In this document: piece after piece, positions 1-6,210 of the stretch
How the letters are laid out: the number at the start of each line of letters is the position of its first letter
How positions within the stretch are numbered: the stretch's first letter is position 1
Assembly (NCBI RefSeq): GCF_001424835.1
Contig: NZ_LMCQ01000012.1
Span: 525,829 to 589,828, forward strand
Length of the DNA: 64,000 nucleotides
Source of the DNA: Variovorax sp. Root318D1
Lineage (GTDB): Bacteria; Pseudomonadota; Gammaproteobacteria; Burkholderiales; Burkholderiaceae_C
Reading direction: 5' to 3'
Program-made: the position numbers and the translations under genes
Notes under the pieces: model-generated
What the model saw: the letters and a program-made list of their open reading frames with translations, nothing else
The model's database searches: none
What the model was told of the DNA's origin: nothing

Positions 1-180
1 GAAGCGCAGGGTTTTCGTGTGCTTCGGTTCTGGAACAACGAAGTGCTGGCGCAGACGGATGCCGTGCGTGAACGGATCCTGCAAGTGCTGCTGGAAGGCA
101 GCCCTCACCCCAGCCCTCTCCCGCAAGCGGGAGAGGGAGCAAGACAACAGCCGCTCACCGTCGTCGCATCGGACGAATGA
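1..180 (+). CDS. DUF559 domain protein, C-terminal fragment
   Basis: The window opens inside a reading frame that runs from base 1 to a TGA at 178-180. Its first 32 residues (EAQGFRVLRFWNNEVL onward) match the end of the DUF559 endonuclease-like domain, which is related to very-short-patch-repair endonucleases. The family pattern is a hydrophobic strand followed by W-N-N/E-V and a closing helix. The last 25 or so residues are encoded by a short hairpin repeat (101-140) and look like appended tail rather than domain. The start and most of the domain lie upstream of the window. No function in the cell can be assigned from the fragment. Confidence 0.7.
   Translation, partial: EAQGFRVLRFWNNEVLAQTDAVRERILQVLLEGSPHPSPLPQAGEGARQQPLTVVASDE
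101..140. repeat. short CCCTCTCCC-type hairpin repeat R1
   Basis: An 11-base perfect inverted repeat, CCCTCTCCCGC / GCGGGAGAGGG, with a 2-base loop (114-137) is preceded by CCCTCACCCCAG. The same layout, arms plus a flanking CCCTCACCC or GAGGGTGAGGG tract, recurs at 7311-7346 and in variant form at 9089-9126 and 9155-9189. It overlaps the 3' end of the DUF559 frame. It resembles REP/BIME-like elements. Confidence 0.6.
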
Positions 181-209
181 GCAAGACAAGATACAAGGAT
201 TGAAGAGCC

Positions 210-1406
210 ATGAAACAAATCCAAGACGCCTACATCGTCTCCGCCACCCGCACGCCCATCGGCAAATCCCACCGCGGCTACTTCCGCAACTACCGTCCCG
301 ACGACCTGCTCGCCACCACGCTCAAGGCCGCGCTCGCCGCCGTGCCGGGTCTTGACCCGAAGGCCATCGAAGACATCATCTGCGGCTGTGCGATTCCCGA
401 ATCGCAGCAGGGCCTGAACGTCGCGCGCATCGGCGCGGTGCTGGCGGGTCTTCCCACCAGCATCGGCGGCATCACCGTGAACCGCTTCTGCGCTTCAGGC
501 CTCTCTGCAGTGCAGATGGCCGCGGACCGCATCCGTGTGGGCGAGGCCGACGTGATGATCGCCGCCGGTGTCGAAAGCATGAGCATGGTGCCGATGATGG
601 GCAACTCGCCTTCCCTGTCGCCATCCATCTTCGAGCGCGAAGGCGACGTCGGCATTGCCTACGGCATGGGCCTCACGGCCGAGAAGGTCGCGCAGCAGTG
701 GAAGGTGAGCCGCGAGGCGCAGGACGAGTTCGCTCTCGCCTCGCACCAGAAGGCGCTGGCTGCGCAGAAGGCCGGCAAGTTCACAGACGAGATCACGCCC
801 ATCGAAGTGACCGACCGCACGCCGAACCTGGAGACCGGCGAGTCGATCGCGAAGACGCGCACGGTGAGTCTCGACGAAGGCGCACGCCCCGACACCAGCC
901 TCGAAGGCCTGGCCAAGCTGCGCACGGTGTTCGCCGCGCGCGGCACCGTCACGGCCGGCAACAGCTCGCAGACCTCCGACGGCGCGGGCGCGCTCATCCT
1001 CGCGAGCGAGAAGGCGGTCAAGCAGTACGGCCTGACGCCGCTCGCGCGCTTCGTGAGCTTTGCGAGCAAGGGCGTGCCGCCGCACATCATGGGCATCGGT
1101 CCGATCGAGGCGATTCCTGCCGCGCTGCGCTACGCGGGGCTCAAGCACGAGGACATTGACTGGTTCGAGCTCAACGAAGCCTTTGCCGCGCAGTCGCTCG
1201 CAGTCATCAACACGCTGGGGCTCGATCCGTCGAAGGTGAACCCGATGGGCGGCGCAATCGCTCTGGGCCATCCGCTCGGCGCGACCGGCGCCATTCGCGC
1301 GGCGACCGTGGTGCACGCGCTGCGCCGCGAAAACCTGAAGTACGGCATGGTCACCATGTGCGTAGGAATGGGGCAGGGCGCAGCCGGCATCTTCGAACGC
1401 GTGTGA
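210..1406 (+). CDS. acetyl-CoA C-acyltransferase (thiolase)
   Basis: A 398-residue thiolase II that exchanges or cleaves 3-ketoacyl-CoA and CoA, giving acetyl-CoA plus a shortened acyl-CoA. The nucleophilic Cys is at 94 in N-R-F-C-A-S-G-L. The catalytic His is at about 354 in G-H-P-L-G, and the second Cys is at about 384 in the C-V-G-M-G-Q-G segment. Length is normal for the family. It opens a forward run of acyl-CoA genes (thioesterase-like, SDR, crotonase). Its chain-length preference, degradative or PHB-type, cannot be read from the sequence. A second thiolase at 29781-30971 belongs to a separate cluster. Confidence 0.93.
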   Translation: MKQIQDAYIVSATRTPIGKSHRGYFRNYRPDDLLATTLKAALAAVPGLDPKAIEDIICGCAIPESQQGLNVARIGAVLAGLPTSIGGITVNRFCASGLSAVQMAADRIRVGEADVMIAAGVESMSMVPMMGNSPSLSPSIFEREGDVGIAYGMGLTAEKVAQQWKVSREAQDEFALASHQKALAAQKAGKFTDEITPIEVTDRTPNLETGESIAKTRTVSLDEGARPDTSLEGLAKLRTVFAARGTVTAGNSSQTSDGAGALILASEKAVKQYGLTPLARFVSFASKGVPPHIMGIGPIEAIPAALRYAGLKHEDIDWFELNEAFAAQSLAVINTLGLDPSKVNPMGGAIALGHPLGATGAIRAATVVHALRRENLKYGMVTMCVGMGQGAAGIFERV

Positions 1407-1445
1407 CGGCTACTGCGCGGGCGATCTGCGGCGTTGCGGGGGCCG

Positions 1446-1488
1446 TCGGGAAATCCTCACGACCCTGAAGGTCGCTCCGGTTTCCCGC
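1446..1488. repeat. intergenic hairpin
   Basis: In the 164-base gap after the thiolase, CGGGAAA and TTTCCCG arms enclose an inner CGACC/GGTCG stem. No T-run follows, so it is a poor intrinsic terminator. It may be a single copy of a repeat or an mRNA end-protecting structure. Nothing else was seen in this gap. Confidence 0.3.
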
Positions 1489-1570
1489 CACCCGCGCCTT
1501 GCATCTCATCCCGCTCGCTACGCCGGGAAGGTTGTGGTCGGTGATTTCAAAGAACGAAGGAGACGCTCAC

Positions 1571-2467
1571 GTGCAGTTGCAACAACTTCCGGTCGACAAC
1601 GGCGTGCAGGTGGCTGTGCGCCGCTACGATCCGGCCGGTGAACCTCGTGCCAGCATCGTCATCGGTGGTGCGATGGGCGTGCGCCAGTCGTTTTACGAAC
1701 CCTTCGCGCAGTGGCTCGCCGGCCAGGGCCTGCGCGTGTGGACCTTCGATTACCGCGGCAGCGGCGATTCGCGCAACGGCGCCTCGCTGCGCGGCTTCGA
1801 GGCCGACCTGTTCGACTGGGCGCGCGACTACGAGGCGGTCATCGACACTGCCAAGGCCGCGCTGCCCGGGCAGCCGCTTTACCTTCTCGGCCACAGCCTC
1901 GGCGCGCAGCTGCCGGGTTTCCTCAAGCGGCCGGAGCAGGTCGATGGTCTCGTCAGCATCGCCGCGGGAAGCGGCTATTGGCGCGAGAACGCGCCCAAGC
2001 TCAAGCGCAGCATTCTCTATTTCTGGTTCGTTCTGGTGCCGCTGGTCACGCGGCTGTGCGGCTACTTCCCGGGCCGCAAGCTCAAGAAGGTCGGCGACCT
2101 GCCGCGGGGCGTGATCCTGCAGTGGCGCCGCTGGTGCCTCCATCCGCGCTACAGCGTCGGTGCCGAAGGCGACCGCGCGTTGCAGAGCTACGGGCGCGTG
2201 CGTTTTCCGGTACTTGCGCTGTCGATCACGGACGACGAACTGATGACGCTCGCGGGCACCGAGAGCCTCGTGAGTTTCTACGCCGGCGCGCCGAGCGCGG
2301 TCCAGCGCATTGCGCCGGCCGACGTGCAGGCCCGGCGCATCGGCCACTTCGGCTTTTTCCGCGAGCAATTCAGCCAGAACCTCTGGCCGAGCACGCTCGA
2401 CAAGCTGCACCGGCTGACGGCACTTACCGCGGTGCAGCAAGCCAGCGTCCCGCACACGACTGCGTGA
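1571..2467 (+). CDS. alpha/beta hydrolase
   Basis: A 298-residue alpha/beta hydrolase of unknown substrate. The nucleophile elbow is G-H-S-L-G with Ser at about 109. A candidate acid is in the S-I-T-D-D segment and a candidate His in R-R-I-G-H-F near the C-terminus. The start chosen is GTG 1571 because GAAGGAG lies about 8 bases upstream; an in-frame ATG at 1499 adds 24 unrelated residues without a good ribosome site. Its place between thiolase and thioesterase-like genes suggests action on an acyl or ester metabolite, which is inference. It carries no signal peptide and is probably cytoplasmic. Confidence 0.82.
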   Translation: MQLQQLPVDNGVQVAVRRYDPAGEPRASIVIGGAMGVRQSFYEPFAQWLAGQGLRVWTFDYRGSGDSRNGASLRGFEADLFDWARDYEAVIDTAKAALPGQPLYLLGHSLGAQLPGFLKRPEQVDGLVSIAAGSGYWRENAPKLKRSILYFWFVLVPLVTRLCGYFPGRKLKKVGDLPRGVILQWRRWCLHPRYSVGAEGDRALQSYGRVRFPVLALSITDDELMTLAGTESLVSFYAGAPSAVQRIAPADVQARRIGHFGFFREQFSQNLWPSTLDKLHRLTALTAVQQASVPHTTA

Positions 2468-2495
2468 CGCCATCCACCGGAGGCACACTGCAACC

Positions 2496-3326
2496 ATGAG
2501 CACGCACCCCTTCGACAAAGCCATCGCGCTTGAGCACAGCGACATCCGTGTCGGCCATTTCACCGGCGCCACGAGCCCCGACTACTGGAACATGGTCGGG
2601 CCCTTCGGTGGCACCACCGCGGCCATTGCGCTGCAGTCGGTGCTGCGGCATCCGGACCTGCTGGGCACGCCCATTGCACTGACCGTCAATTTCGCGGCCG
2701 CGCTGGAGGCTGGCGCTTTCGACGTGCAGGCCACCGCCGTGCGCACCAACCGTTCGACCCAGCACTGGACCGTGCAGATCACACAGGCGGGAACGGGGGG
2801 TGTGCCGAACATGACGACCACCGCCACCGTGGTCACCGCCGCACGGCGCGAGACGTGGAGCGCAAGCGACATGCCAATGCCCGAGGCGCCCAACCCCGAG
2901 TCAGTCGAGCGCCTCAGCATCGGCCCCTCGGGCGTGGCCTGGCTGGACCGGTACGAGATGCGCCCATTCAGCGGCGGCATTCCTGCCAAATGGGATGACA
3001 GCCTGCATCACAGCGAATCCCGGATGTGGCTGCGCGAGGCGCAACAGCGGCCGCTCGACTTCTGCTCGCTGGCCGCGATGAGCGACGTGTTCTATCCGCG
3101 CGTCTGGCTGCGCCGCGCAACGCGTGTGCCGGCGGGTACGGTCTCGATAACCACCTACTTTCATGCCGGACCTGCGCAGCTGGCCGAGGCCGGCACGGGC
3201 TATCTGCTGGGCCGGGCGGTTGGGCAGCAGTTCTTCAACGGGTTCTTCGACCAGGCGGCGCACCTGTGGAGCGAGAAGGGCGTATTGCTCGCGACGTCCA
3301 ACCAGATCGTCTACTACAAGGAATAG
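2496..3326 (+). CDS. acyl-CoA thioesterase-like (double hotdog) protein
   Basis: 276 residues with the layout of the TesB-like / thioesterase-like superfamily: an N-terminal hotdog (the F-G-G-T-T-A-A-I-A helix at about 35-45 followed by strands) and a C-terminal hotdog ending in strands with N-Q-I-V-Y-Y. Members hydrolyse acyl-CoA to free acid and CoA. The gene starts 28 bases after the hydrolase and ends 12 bases before the SDR, so the three are probably cotranscribed. Catalytic residues are poorly conserved in this superfamily, so the exact activity is uncertain. Confidence 0.75.
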   Translation: MSTHPFDKAIALEHSDIRVGHFTGATSPDYWNMVGPFGGTTAAIALQSVLRHPDLLGTPIALTVNFAAALEAGAFDVQATAVRTNRSTQHWTVQITQAGTGGVPNMTTTATVVTAARRETWSASDMPMPEAPNPESVERLSIGPSGVAWLDRYEMRPFSGGIPAKWDDSLHHSESRMWLREAQQRPLDFCSLAAMSDVFYPRVWLRRATRVPAGTVSITTYFHAGPAQLAEAGTGYLLGRAVGQQFFNGFFDQAAHLWSEKGVLLATSNQIVYYKE

Positions 3327-3338
3327 CGGGAGCATCCC

Positions 3339-4079
3339 ATGCAAAAGACCGCACTCATCGTCGGCGCCGGCGACGCCACCGGCGGGGCCATTGCACGCCG
3401 CTTCGCGCGCGAAGGGTTCGCCGCCTGCGTCACGCGCCGCAGCCTGGACAAGCTGCAGCCGCTGGTCGCGCAGATCGAGGCCGACGGCGGCCGCGCCCAT
3501 GCTTTTGCCTGCGATGCCCGCAAGGAAGAAGACGTGGTCGCGCTGGTCGAGCAGATCGAATCGACTATCGGGCCGATCGAGGTGATGGTGTTCAACATTG
3601 GTGCCAATGTGCCCGAGAGCATCCTGACGGAGACGGCGCGCAAGTACTTCAAGGTGTGGGAGATGGCCTGCTTCTCGGGCTTTCTCAACGGGCGCGAGGT
3701 GGCGAAGCGCATGGTGGCGCGCGAACTCCCGAAAGGCGGGCATCGCGGCACGATCATTTTCACCGGCGCGACGGCATCGCTGCGCGGCGCGGCCAACTTC
3801 GGCGCCTTCTCGGGCGCGAAGATGGCACTGCGCGCATTGGCGCAGTCGATGGCCCGCGAGCTGGGTCCGCAGGGCATTCACGTGGCACACGTAGTGGTTG
3901 ATGGCGCCATCGACACCGAGTTCATCCGCACCAATTTTCCCGAGCGTTATGCGCTGAAGGAGAGCGACGGAATCCTCAATCCCGAGCACATCGCCGACAG
4001 TTACTGGATGCTGCATTCGCAGCCTCGCGATGCATGGACGCACGAGCTTGATCTGCGGCCTTGGTCGGAGAAGTTCTGA
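3339..4079 (+). CDS. SDR-fold protein with degenerate active site (SDR_c10-like)
   Basis: 246-residue short-chain dehydrogenase/reductase fold. The N-terminal nucleotide-binding segment is V-G-A-G-D-A-T-G instead of the usual T-G-x-x-x-G-x-G. The catalytic Y-x-x-x-K is F-S-G-A-K, with Phe157 and Lys161. The position of the catalytic Ser, 13 residues earlier, is Ala144. The combination of an incomplete glycine motif and Phe for Tyr with Lys kept is the published description of the classical SDR subgroup c10 (cd05373). The Rossmann core may still bind a nucleotide, but normal SDR hydride chemistry is doubtful. The gene sits between a thioesterase-like gene and repeat A. Confidence 0.85.
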   Translation: MQKTALIVGAGDATGGAIARRFAREGFAACVTRRSLDKLQPLVAQIEADGGRAHAFACDARKEEDVVALVEQIESTIGPIEVMVFNIGANVPESILTETARKYFKVWEMACFSGFLNGREVAKRMVARELPKGGHRGTIIFTGATASLRGAANFGAFSGAKMALRALAQSMARELGPQGIHVAHVVVDGAIDTEFIRTNFPERYALKESDGILNPEHIADSYWMLHSQPRDAWTHELDLRPWSEKF

Positions 4080-4102
4080 GATGCTTGTTCGCTGTTTTAG
4101 CT

Positions 4103-4216
4103 GTTCAGGGCGCGCACCCGCCGACGGGGTACCTTTCTCCGCGAATGTCCCCCGGCCTGCGGCCTCCTCCTTTATTTCGCTGCGCAAGGCACCCCGCCAG
4201 CGGGTGCGTTATTCAG
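4103..4216 (+). repeat. composite hairpin repeat, copy A (single type II unit)
   Basis: The unit begins with GTTCAGGGCGCG. The outer arms are GCACCCGC and GCGGGTGC; the inner arms are CGGGGTACCTT and AAGGCACCCCG. They enclose a loop of about 50 bases containing TCCGCGAATGTCCCCCGG and CTCCTTTATTTCGCTGCG. The same loop recurs at 18956-19182 and 38837-39095. It fills most of the 201-base gap between the SDR and the isomerase-like gene. No coding potential is apparent. Confidence 0.8.
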
Positions 4217-4280
4217 AGCGGTTGGTGATCAGCGGTGCACCAGCAGCGCGCAGAACAAAAGAACCGCTAAGGACACACCC

Positions 4281-4874
4281 ATGACCAAATCCGTCGACTT
4301 CTATTTCGACTTCGGCAGCCCCGCCGCCTACCTGGCCGCGACGCAGCTGCCGCACGTCTGCGCCGACACCGGCGCCGAACTGGTCTGGAAGCCCATGCTG
4401 CTCGGCGGCGTGTTCCAGGCCACCGGCAACCGTTCGCCGGCCGAGGTGGTGCCCAAGGCGCCGTACATGACGATCGACCTGCAGCGCTTCGCCAGGCGCT
4501 ACGGTGTGCCCTTCGTGCACAACCCGTTCTTCCCCATCAACACGCTGCTGCTGATGCGCGGCGCCACCGGCGTTCAGATGAAGGAGCCTGCACGCTTCGG
4601 CGCCTACGTCGACGCCATCTTTCATGCGATGTGGGTCGAGCCCAAGAATATGAACGACCCCGCTACCGTCGGTGCGGTGCTTCAAAATGCGGGCTTCGAC
4701 CCCACTGCGCTGCTCGCTCTGGCCGGCTCGCAGGAAGTGAAAGACCGCCTGAAAGCCGTCACGCAAGAGGCCGTGGAGCGCGGCGTGTTCGGCGCGCCCA
4801 CCATGTTCGTCGGCGACCAGATGTTCTGGGGCCAGGACCGGCTGGATTTCGTGCGCGAAGCCCTCGGCACCTGA
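4281..4874 (+). CDS. 2-hydroxychromene-2-carboxylate isomerase / kappa-GST-like protein
   Basis: 197-residue thioredoxin-fold protein of the DsbA-like HCCA isomerase / kappa-class glutathione transferase family. It opens D-F-Y-F-D-F-G-S-P-A-A-Y, with the catalytic Ser at 13 in the place of the DsbA cysteines. The helical insert and the closing G-V-F-G-A-P-T-M-F-V-G segment are typical. Family members isomerise 2-hydroxychromene-2-carboxylate in naphthalene breakdown, but no other naphthalene genes are here. A glutathione-dependent isomerisation of another acid is equally possible. The neighbours are acyl-CoA genes. Confidence 0.85.
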   Translation: MTKSVDFYFDFGSPAAYLAATQLPHVCADTGAELVWKPMLLGGVFQATGNRSPAEVVPKAPYMTIDLQRFARRYGVPFVHNPFFPINTLLLMRGATGVQMKEPARFGAYVDAIFHAMWVEPKNMNDPATVGAVLQNAGFDPTALLALAGSQEVKDRLKAVTQEAVERGVFGAPTMFVGDQMFWGQDRLDFVREALGT

Positions 4875-4914
4875 ACGCGTCGCCATCACCCCGTTTTATT
4901 CAAGGACCATTTCC

Positions 4915-5679
4915 ATGACCGACATCCTCGCCCACACCGAAGCCGGTGTAATGACCCTGACCTTCAACCGCGTCGACAAGAAGAACTCGATCACCAGCAA
5001 GATGTACGGCGAACTGGCCGATGCACTGGCTGCGGCCGAGGGCGATGCGGCCGTTCGCTGCGTGCTGATCCAGGGTGACCCGACGATTTTCAGCGCCGGT
5101 AACGACATCGGCGACTTTCTCAATGCGCCGCCCGCCAGCCAGGATTCGCCGGTGTTTCGCTTCCTGCGCGGCATCGCCACTTTTCCCAAGCCTATCGTCG
5201 CCGCAGTCTGCGGCCCGGCCGTGGGCATTGGCACCACGATGCTGTTCCATTGCGACCTGGTCTACGCGGGCGACAACGCCGCGTTCTCCATGCCTTTCGT
5301 GAACCTGGGCCTGTGCCCCGAAGCCGCTTCCAGCCTGCTGGTGCCGCAAATGCTGGGCTACCACCGCGCGGCCGAGGCGCTGCTGCTGGGCGAGCCCTTC
5401 ATGGCCGAAGCCGCGCTCGAAGTGGGCCTGGTCAACCGCATCGTGCCGCCCACCGAAGCCAACGCCATTGCGCAGGGTCAGGCGCGCAAGCTCGCGGCCA
5501 AGCCGCTGAGCGCGCTGGTCGAAACCAAGCGCCTGCTGAAAAAGGCCCAGATGCCCGCCGTGCTCGAGCGCATGGACGAAGAGGGCGCGAGCTTCGGCCG
5601 CATGCTGCGCGAACCCGCTGCCAAGGAGGCTTTTGGCGCCTTCATGGAGAAGCGCAAGCCGGATTTCTCCAAGGTCTGA
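4915..5679 (+). CDS. enoyl-CoA hydratase/isomerase family protein, isomerase-like
   Basis: 254-residue crotonase-fold protein. The oxyanion-hole elements are S-A-G-N-D-I-G-D and C-G-P-A-V-G-I-G. The first glutamate of true hydratases is replaced by Thr (G-I-G-T-T-M). The segment M-P-F-V-N-L-G-L-C-P-E-A-A-S-S matches the ECI2-type delta3,delta2-enoyl-CoA isomerases, which carry their single acid in P-E-x-x-S-S. The likely reaction is therefore moving a double bond in unsaturated acyl-CoA rather than hydration; this is inference from motif placement. It is the last gene of the forward acyl-CoA run. Confidence 0.87.
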   Translation: MTDILAHTEAGVMTLTFNRVDKKNSITSKMYGELADALAAAEGDAAVRCVLIQGDPTIFSAGNDIGDFLNAPPASQDSPVFRFLRGIATFPKPIVAAVCGPAVGIGTTMLFHCDLVYAGDNAAFSMPFVNLGLCPEAASSLLVPQMLGYHRAAEALLLGEPFMAEAALEVGLVNRIVPPTEANAIAQGQARKLAAKPLSALVETKRLLKKAQMPAVLERMDEEGASFGRMLREPAAKEAFGAFMEKRKPDFSKV

Positions 5680-5703
5680 AGGCGTTCCTTGACAGGCCAG
5701 CGC

Positions 5704-5739
5704 GCGATCGATGCTGCAGAAAAAGTAGCAATCGATCGC
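5704..5739. terminator. hairpin between convergent genes
   Basis: GCGATCGAT and ATCGATCGC arms, extended by GCT/AGC with one bulged base, enclose an A-rich loop. The hairpin lies in the 73-base gap between the crotonase (forward) and the thioesterase (reverse). There is no clear T-run on either side, so termination is only a guess. Confidence 0.35.
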
Positions 5740-5752
5740 TGAGCGGGCGTGC

Positions 5753-6178
5753 TCAGGGCTCCTGTTCGATGGGGCGCGGCCGGCCGTTGTCGTCGATGGC
5801 CACGTAGGTGAAAGTGGCCTGCGTCACCTTGATGTACTCGCCCTGCGCCCGGAAGCGCTCGGCAAAGACCTCGACCGTGACCGTGACCGAGGTGCGCCCC
5901 ACGCGCACCAGCTTCGAATAGAATGAAAGAATGTCGCCCAGCCGCACCGGCTGCTTGAAGATGAATTCGTTCACCGCCACTGTGGCCTGGCGGCCCTTGG
6001 CATAGCGGGCCGGGATGACCGAGCCGGCCAGGTCGCACTGCGCCATGACCCAGCCGCCGAAGATGTCTCCGTTGGCGTTGCAGTCGGCCGGCATCGGAAT
6101 GACCTTGAGCACCAGCTCCATGTCGGTGGGCAGGCTCTTGAGGGTGGCGGCAGCGGCGCTACTGGAAATATCGGACAT
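5753..6178 (-). CDS. acyl-CoA thioesterase, YciA-like hotdog
   Basis: 141-residue single-hotdog thioesterase that hydrolyses acyl-CoA in the cytoplasm. The family segment N-A-N-G-D-I-F-G-G-W-V-M-A-Q-C-D carries the conserved Asn/Gly turn and the Asp of the catalytic helix. The remaining core is F-x-K-P-V-R-L-G-D plus V-T-Q-A-T-F-T-Y-V. The start is taken at ATG 6178; GTG 6184 is a close alternative. It is divergent from the ABC exporter, with 32 bases between the start codons, so the two promoters must overlap. No strong Shine-Dalgarno precedes it. Confidence 0.88.
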   Translation of the reverse strand: MSDISSSAAAATLKSLPTDMELVLKVIPMPADCNANGDIFGGWVMAQCDLAGSVIPARYAKGRQATVAVNEFIFKQPVRLGDILSFYSKLVRVGRTSVTVTVEVFAERFRAQGEYIKVTQATFTYVAIDDNGRPRPIEQEP

Positions 6179-6210
6179 GGGCACAATCTGGACAAACAAA
6201 GCAACCACGA

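Noticed and set aside
495..1316. Long open frame antisense to the thiolase (273 residues)
   Set aside because: Arg/Ala/His-rich composition without domains, fully overlaid by a clear thiolase; typical GC-rich shadow frame.
2901..4187. 428-residue reverse frame across the thioesterase-like and SDR genes
   Set aside because: Shadow of two real forward genes; no ribosome site, no recognisable domain.
4103..4216. CRISPR-like repeat
   Set aside because: Single hairpin unit without regularly spaced repeats or spacers; no cas genes in the window.
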